Shown: one piece after another, positions 6,149 to 10,975 of the stretch
Position numbering within the stretch: position 1 is the stretch's first letter
Layout: the number at the start of each line of letters is the position of its first letter
NCBI GenBank assembly: GCA_018657375.1
Contig: JABHXI010000015.1
Coordinates: forward strand, 1 to 10,975
DNA length: 10,975 nt
Direction of reading: 5' to 3'
DNA from: Candidatus Nitrosopumilus sp.
Lineage (GTDB): Archaea > Thermoproteota > Nitrososphaeria > Nitrososphaerales > Nitrosopumilaceae
Notes under the pieces: model-generated
Told to the model about the DNA's origin: nothing
The model's database searches: none
Seen by the model: only the letters and a program-made list of their open reading frames with translations
Program-made: the position numbers and the translations under genes

Positions 6149-7912
6149 CTAATTAATTGGGGAGATATAAGATCGCTTTTTAACATCAACAATTCCACCT
6201 GCAAGGATTCTAACAGACGGTAAAGCTAAGAATGGTAAGAACAAAGGGATCAAATGAGGTCGAGTGAATTTACATCCTAAATCCACAATGGTGTTATTGA
6301 TCTTTTCAAAATTAGATGAAACAGTTTCAAAAGAATCTGTTGAAATGATTCCTCCAAACTGTAAAGGAAGCGAAGCAAGTATTTTTCCAGATTTTACTAC
6401 AACTAGTCCACCTTGATTTTTAATTAAATGGTTAGATGCTACGGCCATATCAGAATCATTTGAACCGAGTACAATCAAATTATTTTCATGAAAACTCCAT
6501 GTCGAAGCAAACGCTCCAATATCAGCACCAAAATTTTCAAGAAATCCAATAGAATGGTTATTCGTTCCATGAATTCTATCAAATGCTGCAACTTTCCAAA
6601 TATCAGAATCAAGGGATGCAGAAACATGTCCATCTTTGGAATAAAGTTCAGACGAACCTAATTTAGTAATTATTTCATTTTGCATAAAAATTGTATTTGC
6701 AACTACACTATTTTTCTTAGATTTAATAAGAAAATCACGTTCAGAGAATTTTTTTAATTTAACAGTTTTTTTAATCCATGGAGAAATAATATTTTTCTTC
6801 ATCTTGGCAATAAAAACACCATTAGAAACTACAAGTTTACCTCCAACAAAAACATGTTTTGGCTTAAATGATTTTAAATTATCAAAAACTAGAATATCAG
6901 CTAATTTTCCAGGCGCAATCCCGCCAAGATCTTTTTCCATATTATAATAATCAAAATTATTCTTAGATGCCATCGTAACTGCATCTATAGGCTCTAAACC
7001 AAGTTTAATGGATTCACGTATACAATAATCAATATGGCCAAATTTAGAAATGTCTAACGGATCAAGACCATCAGAACAAAACATCAATCGATTAAGATAT
7101 GTTCCATGTGACAATACACGTGGAATGATTTCTTTTAAATCACGACGTATAGAACCCTCTCTAATCATTATCCACATTCCAAGACGTAATCGTTCTAACA
7201 CTTGATCAAAATTAATGGGCTCATGGCAAGAAAGTATTCCAGATGAAACATATGCGTTAAGTTTTTTATCACTTGCCCCAGCAGTATGTCCATTAATTAT
7301 GCAATCACATTCCAGCATTGTTGAAAGTGACTTCATTGTTTTAGGTTCGCGTAAAATTACTTTAGTCCATGAAAAAACTTCGCCCATGCCAATTACATGT
7401 GGATGTTTAATTGCAGATTTCTCTTGAAAAGAAGTTAAAGATTTGGTATTGCTAAATTTTGCATCTACTGGAAGCCCTCCAGGAACTACTTGGAATATTC
7501 TAATCGGCAGATCTTCCCCTAGTTTAAGAAATTCTTGAAAACCTCTGTAACCGCCAATACTAACAACGTCAATAGGATCAGAAAACAGTGAGGTTACACC
7601 ACAAAGAAGAGCTTGTTTTGCAAATTCGGAAGGTAGTACAAATTGATCAATGTGTAAATGAGGGTCAGCAAACCCAGGACTGACAAATTTATCTTTAATA
7701 TCAATGATTTTTGTTTTTGAGCCTATCGTATGACTAGCGTCAGGACCTACATATGCAATACGATCGTCAATTATTGCGATCTGAATTTTTGGAATAATTT
7801 CTCTAGTGTAAACTGAAAGTAAATTGCAATTCTTTAGTATAAGATCAGATTTTTTGTCACCAAGTGCTACTGAATTCAGGGAGTTAATTGACTGTGCTAG
7901 GCTTGAATTCAT
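6149..7912 (-). CDS. ade: Adenine deaminase-like amidohydrolase with divergent active-site motifs
   Basis: This resembles adenine deaminase, which hydrolyses adenine to hypoxanthine and ammonia in purine salvage. The full domain order is present: beta-sandwich start, metal-dependent amidohydrolase barrel and the Ade-specific C-terminal domain ending ALPSVRILAGGIVDVK. Numbered from the TTG at 7921, DPHLHID (86-92) keeps the His88/His90 pair. Glu181 in GMGEV, His212 in NGHTAG, His233 in SCHEP and Asp284 in CSDG also align with expected metal or catalytic positions. However, the usual DPHE reads DPID (115-118), the usual TDD[KR]H reads SDGLD, and the C-terminal HDSHN reads FHENN. The function is therefore less certain than the fold. 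The TTG at 7921 adds three residues, but ATG at 7912 sits about 26 bp from a TATA box and is preferred. Confidence 0.85.
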   Translation of the reverse strand: MNSSLAQSINSLNSVALGDKKSDLILKNCNLLSVYTREIIPKIQIAIIDDRIAYVGPDASHTIGSKTKIIDIKDKFVSPGFADPHLHIDQFVLPSEFAKQALLCGVTSLFSDPIDVVSIGGYRGFQEFLKLGEDLPIRIFQVVPGGLPVDAKFSNTKSLTSFQEKSAIKHPHVIGMGEVFSWTKVILREPKTMKSLSTMLECDCIINGHTAGASDKKLNAYVSSGILSCHEPINFDQVLERLRLGMWIMIREGSIRRDLKEIIPRVLSHGTYLNRLMFCSDGLDPLDISKFGHIDYCIRESIKLGLEPIDAVTMASKNNFDYYNMEKDLGGIAPGKLADILVFDNLKSFKPKHVFVGGKLVVSNGVFIAKMKKNIISPWIKKTVKLKKFSERDFLIKSKKNSVVANTIFMQNEIITKLGSSELYSKDGHVSASLDSDIWKVAAFDRIHGTNNHSIGFLENFGADIGAFASTWSFHENNLIVLGSNDSDMAVASNHLIKNQGGLVVVKSGKILASLPLQFGGIISTDSFETVSSNFEKINNTIVDLGCKFTRPHLIPLFLPFLALPSVRILAGGIVDVKKRSYISPIN

Positions 7913-7930
7913 AATTAACAATCAATTTTA

Positions 7931-7942
7931 TGATTATTATAG
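7931..7942 (-). promoter_or_regulatory. TATA box for the adenine-deaminase-like gene
   Basis: On the minus strand the sequence ctataataatca is one of the best TATA-like boxes in the window. It is centred about 25 bp before the ATG at 7912, predicting a leaderless transcript and arguing against the TTG at 7921 as the start. It shares the 69-bp divergent region with the ribosomal-protein promoter. Confidence 0.5.
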
Positions 7943-7950
7943 GTTCAATG

Positions 7951-7960
7951 CTTAAATTAC
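7951..7960 (+). promoter_or_regulatory. TATA-like box for the eL42-eS27 pair
   Basis: The sequence cttaaattac is centred about 26 bp before the ATG at 7982, again predicting transcription starting at or next to the start codon. It lies only about 10 bp from the opposing ade-like box, so the two promoters are back to back and might compete for TBP/TFB. Confidence 0.45.
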
Positions 7961-7981
7961 GGTTGAGAAGGTTTTGTTGAT

Positions 7982-8263
7982 ATGAACATTCCAAAAGTGA
8001 TCAGAAAATTTTGTGCAAAATGTAATGCACATACTGAACAAAAAGTTGGAATTTATAAAGCTGGAAAAAGACGAGGCATGGCAGCAGGTGAACGTCGTCA
8101 CGCTATACGCAAAAAAGGCTATGGTGGACAAAAATTCCCAAAACTTGCAAAACCAGCCAAAGTTACAAAGAAAGTTACGCCTATTATGACATGTACTGTA
8201 TGTAAAAAGAAATACAATAAAAAAGGAGTTAGAATTAAGAAATTTGAGTTGGTAGCAGCATGA
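7982..8263 (+). CDS. rpl44e: Large-subunit ribosomal protein eL42 (L44e)
   Basis: This is a zinc-ribbon protein of the archaeal/eukaryotic large ribosomal subunit. In characterised ribosomes eL42 lies near the E site and contacts the tRNA CCA end. The 93 residues are the normal length. The zinc ligands are two CxxC pairs, Cys11/Cys14 and Cys71/Cys74. Between them lies the conserved basic stretch KAGKRRGMAAGERRH (26-40) and the KGYGGQ loop (45-50), the most recognisable part of the family. The start ATG at 7982 lies behind a TATA-like box at leaderless spacing. The stop overlaps the eS27 start (ATGA), the common archaeal L44e-S27e pairing, which would keep the two proteins in step. Confidence 0.97.
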   Translation: MNIPKVIRKFCAKCNAHTEQKVGIYKAGKRRGMAAGERRHAIRKKGYGGQKFPKLAKPAKVTKKVTPIMTCTVCKKKYNKKGVRIKKFELVAA

Positions 8264-8457
8264 AGAAAGCACACATAGAAATTCCAAAGCCGTCAAGTAA
8301 GTTTCAAAAAGTTAATTGTGAAGAATGTGGCGAATTACAGGTAGTGTATTCTCATGCATCAACAGTAGTTTCATGTAATTCTTGTGGAAATACAATTTCA
8401 GAACCAACAGGTTCCAAAGCTAAAATAAATGGCAAAATTTCAGGTAGTGCCGAGTAA
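8260..8457 (+). CDS. rps27e: Small-subunit ribosomal protein eS27
   Basis: This is a zinc-binding protein of the archaeal/eukaryotic small ribosomal subunit. The 65 residues are typical of the archaeal form. The zinc site is formed by Cys20/Cys23 in NCEECGE and Cys39/Cys42 in SCNSCGN, flanking the conserved VVYSHASTVVSC strand region. The tail has the expected SEPTGSKAKINGKI segment. The ATG overlaps the eL42 stop, so translation is probably coupled. Its last 18 bases overlap the 3' end of cobY on the opposite strand, leaving no room for a separate terminator between the convergent genes. Confidence 0.97.
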   Translation: MKKAHIEIPKPSSKFQKVNCEECGELQVVYSHASTVVSCNSCGNTISEPTGSKAKINGKISGSAE

Positions 8458-9024
8458 TTCATAATCCTGCTTTGTGTTTAAATTAAGTGCAACACGTTTG
8501 TCATCGATTATAAGATAATTTTCGTCAATATTTTCAGATGAAGAAATTTTATTTGCGTTAACTAAAGAAATTCCAGTGTAATTGCATTTTTGATCGTCAC
8601 AATGTATAGAATAATTTGACTCTAACCCAAGTTTTGCTAAAAAATTATTAGTTACAAGTATACTTGTCCAAGTTTTTTCAGGATCATAACAATTAACAAT
8701 TTGTTGTATGATTTCTTTATCTAATAATGGTAAGTCACCAGAAGTGACTAAAACAGAGTCATTAGTAGATTGAAGTACTAAACTCAAATCTTCAACATAA
8801 CCAACTCCATCAGTATCAAAAATATCAATTTTATTTTGTTCTAACAATTTTTTTGTCATTGGAGAATTAGAACTAGTTAGCGCCAGTATTTTTGAAAAAC
8901 ATTTTGAATCATTTAAAGAATCAACTACATGAAGAATTATTGGTTTTTTATATTTGAGTAATAATTTTTCACCATCTAAATTCATACGCGTACCTTTGCC
9001 ACCAGCCATAACCAAACCAATCAT
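8440..9024 (-). CDS. cobY: Archaeal adenosylcobinamide-phosphate guanylyltransferase CobY
   Basis: CobY transfers GMP from GTP to adenosylcobinamide phosphate, giving AdoCbi-GDP for the lower-loop joining step of cobalamin synthesis. It is the archaeal replacement for bacterial CobU. The 194-residue protein has a MobA-like nucleotidyltransferase fold. The GTP-binding MAGGKGTRM lies at 6-14, followed by a lysine at residue 20. The CobY-like GYVEDL is at 75-80, the metal-binding SGDLPLL at 95-101, TGISLVNA at 150-157 and NLNTKQDYELL at 181-191. The GYxEDL and NxNTKxD motifs and the cobalamin neighbours favour CobY over MobA or other sugar-nucleotide transferases. Its ATG overlaps the cobS stop by four bases. 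It is the last gene of the operon and ends inside rps27e on the other strand. Confidence 0.93.
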   Translation of the reverse strand: MIGLVMAGGKGTRMNLDGEKLLLKYKKPIILHVVDSLNDSKCFSKILALTSSNSPMTKKLLEQNKIDIFDTDGVGYVEDLSLVLQSTNDSVLVTSGDLPLLDKEIIQQIVNCYDPEKTWTSILVTNNFLAKLGLESNYSIHCDDQKCNYTGISLVNANKISSSENIDENYLIIDDKRVALNLNTKQDYELLGTT

Positions 9025-9749
9025 AGCGATACAAACACCATCAATGATGCTAAACGGGTTAATTCATTAGTCGAGCCAAGAACATCGCCAGTAATTCCAC
9101 CAAAACTACGGTTGGACATTGCCAAAATTACCAATGTTACAACAATAGTCACACCAAGCATTACAAGTCCAGTAGTTTCACCAAGTAATGCAATAGGAAT
9201 CATCATAATTATAAAAGATGCCATTAGTTTTTTCTTATCTTTCATAATTTTCATAAAAGGAGAGTTTGAGCCTAGGGATGCTGAATTTCCTAAACTAGAT
9301 AATAGAACCATTGAGAATTTTGCCAAAATTTCACTAATTAAAATTGCCTTAAACAAATCAAATCCAGTTGTAAGTGAAATTGTAACAACTAATCCAATCA
9401 GATACAAAACAATTGCAACTACTCCTGCAGATCCCGTAGAAAGATCCTTCATGGCGTTAAGTTTCTTCTCTTTACTACCTTTTACCATAAGACCATCAGC
9501 AAAATCAGCTAACCCATCTGCATGATGAATTCCAGTTATAATTACAATTGATGTGACAACAAGAAAACTAACTATGATTGGATCCAAAAGAAAAGATAAC
9601 CCAAAACCAAATGAACCAACTAAAATTCCAATAACAATTCCAACAATAGGGAACAGATACATGTATTTTGCAGTTTCATCTAATGTAGAATTTGATGATG
9701 ATGGTAAGATTGTTAAAAAAGAAAAAATAGATCCAATTTCTTTAAACAT
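9021..9749 (-). CDS. cobS: Adenosylcobinamide-GDP ribazoletransferase (cobalamin synthase)
   Basis: CobS is an integral membrane enzyme that joins AdoCbi-GDP to alpha-ribazole (phosphate), forming cobalamin or its phosphate. The 242 residues are normal for the family. The hallmark HHADGLADFADG at 75-86 is followed by the KKLNAMKDLSTGSAG segment (95-109) and, near the end, GITGDVLGSTNEL at 218-230. Hydrophobic stretches by eye at about 33-55, 58-74, 110-128, 176-190 and 195-212 are membrane segments. Its start overlaps the cobD stop by eight bases and its stop overlaps the cobY start by four, so CobD, CobS and CobY are made from one transcript. These act in consecutive reactions, which supports each assignment. 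Confidence 0.96.
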   Translation of the reverse strand: MFKEIGSIFSFLTILPSSSNSTLDETAKYMYLFPIVGIVIGILVGSFGFGLSFLLDPIIVSFLVVTSIVIITGIHHADGLADFADGLMVKGSKEKKLNAMKDLSTGSAGVVAIVLYLIGLVVTISLTTGFDLFKAILISEILAKFSMVLLSSLGNSASLGSNSPFMKIMKDKKKLMASFIIMMIPIALLGETTGLVMLGVTIVVTLVILAMSNRSFGGITGDVLGSTNELTRLASLMVFVSL

Positions 9750-10713
9750 AGAGCCACCATCCAGTAAAAGATAAAATCAAAATTATTGGAACTGTGATGA
9801 TTCCAAAGAAAAGAATTGATGTTAGTTTCATAATCTTAATTGCAGATGAGACATGATATTTGGTAAGAGTAATTTCACCGTCACCCAATTTGTAATGATT
9901 AATTTTTTCAAATTTAGTTTCCAAAGCACCAGCTAGTGCTGCCATTGGATATCCAGCATTAGGACTTTCAGTTGTTCTACCATCCCTGACCATTACTTTG
10001 TAAGAATTTCTCCAATTATTTTGTAAAATAGCTGCTGAAACAATCATCATTAATCCTGTAAGTCGAGATGGAATATAATTTAAGATTGTGTCACAAGTAG
10101 CAGTAAACCACCCTAAATTTCTAAAAATATTATTTTTGTATCCAATCATGGAATCCGCTGTATTGATTACTCGATACACAAATGCTCCCCATAAACCAAA
10201 AAAAGCATAGTAAAACATCGGACCAGTAACACCATCAACAGTGTTCTCACTAATGCTTTCTAATACGCCTGAAATTACATGGTTTTTATCCAAATTTGTG
10301 GTATTTCTCTTTACAATCATGGACAGGTAATTTCTCGCCATATCCAGATCATCACTCTCCAAAGATTCCAATACGCTTGTTGCATGTTTTTCCATTCCAC
10401 GAATAGCAATAGTTGTTTTAAGCAGTAATGCTCCAACAATTACAGAAACAATCAGTGAAACATGATCAATAGAAATTAAGGATATTCCAAAACTAAGACT
10501 TGATAATAATAAAACAACAATACTAGAAGTAATCAATATAATTAAAGTGCCTCCAATTTTTTCAAATATAGGATTTTGATGTTTTGCAATAGGGGTAAAT
10601 TTTGCAATCAATGTTCCTATCCAAGCTGTTGGATGATATCGATTTTTTGGATCTCCAAACACTAAATCAATTAAAATTGCAAAACCAATAACAGATATAG
10701 ATTCAAGAATCAT
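9742..10713 (-). CDS. cobD: Adenosylcobinamide-phosphate synthase (CobD/CbiB)
   Basis: This membrane protein attaches (R)-1-amino-2-propanol O-phosphate, or a related aminoalcohol, to adenosylcobyric acid, giving adenosylcobinamide phosphate. The symbol means the CbiB-type enzyme, not the Salmonella threonine-phosphate decarboxylase also named CobD. The 323 residues are full length. Signatures are DLVFGDPKNRYHPTAWIG at 16-33, SENTVDGVTGPMFYYAFFG at 155-173, INTADSMIGYKN at 183-194 and RDGRTTESPNAGYPMAALAG at 243-262. Hydrophobic segments appear at about 1-18, 55-82, 85-103, 165-180, 215-231 and 297-318. The ATG overlaps the stop of the upstream cbiP-like gene (ATGA), and its end overlaps cobS by eight bases. 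Confidence 0.97.
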   Translation of the reverse strand: MILESISVIGFAILIDLVFGDPKNRYHPTAWIGTLIAKFTPIAKHQNPIFEKIGGTLIILITSSIVVLLLSSLSFGISLISIDHVSLIVSVIVGALLLKTTIAIRGMEKHATSVLESLESDDLDMARNYLSMIVKRNTTNLDKNHVISGVLESISENTVDGVTGPMFYYAFFGLWGAFVYRVINTADSMIGYKNNIFRNLGWFTATCDTILNYIPSRLTGLMMIVSAAILQNNWRNSYKVMVRDGRTTESPNAGYPMAALAGALETKFEKINHYKLGDGEITLTKYHVSSAIKIMKLTSILFFGIITVPIILILSFTGWWLYV

Positions 10714-10975
10714 TGTAACATTTTCTCAATTGAATTAACATCAATATTTGATTCAACAATTTTAGATAGTTTATTTAATTCACCATCAATTTTTGAAATA
10801 TTTTTTTTACTCCAAGTGATATGTTTAGGTTTTGCATTAAGAGAATCCTCTTCAGGTAAATTCAACGGCATTAAGGGGATAGTTCCGAAAGTAGGAATTT
10901 TTGTAATATTTTTTAATTTTTTAAATCCAGGTTTTAACACATCAATATCACCACGAAATTTATTGAAAATAAATC
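10710..10975 (-). CDS. cbiP: 3' end of a cobyric acid synthase-like gene (CbiP/CobQ), apparently without the amidotransferase domain
   Basis: The frame is open to the right edge, so the gene starts outside the window; 87 codons are visible. The fragment begins FIFNKFRGDIDVLKPG, then IPTFGTIPLMPLNLPEEDSL. This matches the end of the N-terminal ATPase domain of CbiP/CobQ, which amidates adenosylcobyrinic acid a,c-diamide at four positions. A GTG at 10940 is not a credible start because homology continues before it. In typical CbiP about 200 residues of glutamine amidotransferase domain follow the EEDSL motif. Here only 42 residues remain, ending in a helix-like DGELNKLSKIVESNIDVNSIEKMLQ, before a stop that overlaps the cobD start. 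The clean operon junction argues against a sequencing error. Assignment to CbiP rather than CbiA rests on NKFRGD and LPEEDSL and on the operon. Confidence 0.85.
   Translation of the reverse strand, partial: FIFNKFRGDIDVLKPGFKKLKNITKIPTFGTIPLMPLNLPEEDSLNAKPKHITWSKKNISKIDGELNKLSKIVESNIDVNSIEKMLQ

Noticed and set aside
7952..8296. Minus-strand frame of 114 codons opposite the eL42 gene, rich in Cys and Phe
   Set aside because: It is the mirror of a lysine-rich ribosomal-protein gene. It has no family resemblance and eL42 is unmistakable on the other strand.
8440..9024. MobA (molybdopterin guanylyltransferase) as the identity of the nucleotidyltransferase
   Set aside because: The GYVEDL and NLNTKQD motifs match archaeal CobY, and the gene is coupled to cobS and cobD.
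9112..9525. Plus-strand frame of 137 codons opposite cobS
   Set aside because: It lies wholly within the well-supported cobS gene, has no recognisable motif or promoter, and is explained as a shadow frame.
10710..10940. A complete 76-residue protein starting at GTG 10940
   Set aside because: The frame stays open to the window edge, and the residues before the GTG (FIFNKFRGDID) continue the CbiP homology. It is therefore the end of a larger gene.

Overview
This is a compact, AT-rich stretch of archaeal chromosome. The gene set points to an ammonia-oxidising thaumarchaeon (Nitrososphaerota, Nitrosopumilus-like). It holds a group II chaperonin (thermosome), the archaeal/eukaryotic ribosomal proteins eL42 (L44e) and eS27, an archaeal-type cobalamin guanylyltransferase (CobY) and an MptE-type pterin kinase. 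Several small proteins also look thaumarchaeal. Intergenic spaces are tiny, neighbouring genes often share an ATGA stop/start, and starts lack Shine-Dalgarno sequences. Several starts lie about 26 bp downstream of a TATA-like box, which suggests leaderless transcripts. The taxonomic call is inferred from protein content, not from a marker gene search.

Layout, left to right. Positions 1-32 (minus) hold the first codons of a gene leaving the window, possibly dihydropteroate-synthase-like. It diverges from the plus-strand pterin pyrophosphokinase (58/67-804). A second plus-strand unit, 840-3578, contains an unrecognised coiled-coil protein, full-length GMP synthase (guaA), a small DUF6659-like protein and a DUF2024 protein. 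This unit meets the minus-strand ROK sugar kinase (3579-4448) with abutting stop codons. Further right on the minus strand are the thermosome subunit (4488-6104) and an adenine-deaminase-like amidohydrolase (6149-7912). A 69-bp divergent promoter region separates the latter from the plus-strand ribosomal pair eL42-eS27 (7982-8457). The eS27 gene overlaps, tail to tail, the last gene of a minus-strand cobalamin operon (8440-10975).

The cobalamin operon reads cbiP (partial) > cobD/cbiB > cobS > cobY, with overlapping junctions. Together these cover conversion of cobyrinate diamide through cobinamide phosphate and GDP-cobinamide to cobalamin (phosphate). GuaA and the Ade-like protein both belong to purine metabolism but lie in different transcription units.

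The points most worth a second look are three. The cbiP-like gene stops without room for its usual C-terminal glutamine amidotransferase domain. The adenine-deaminase homologue has substitutions in several motifs that are near-invariant in bacterial enzymes. An uncharacterised coiled-coil protein sits directly upstream of guaA. I found no mobile element, CRISPR array, tRNA or rRNA, and no gene-free stretch longer than about 70 bp. Apart from the truncated cbiP, this looks like core genome rather than an accessory island.
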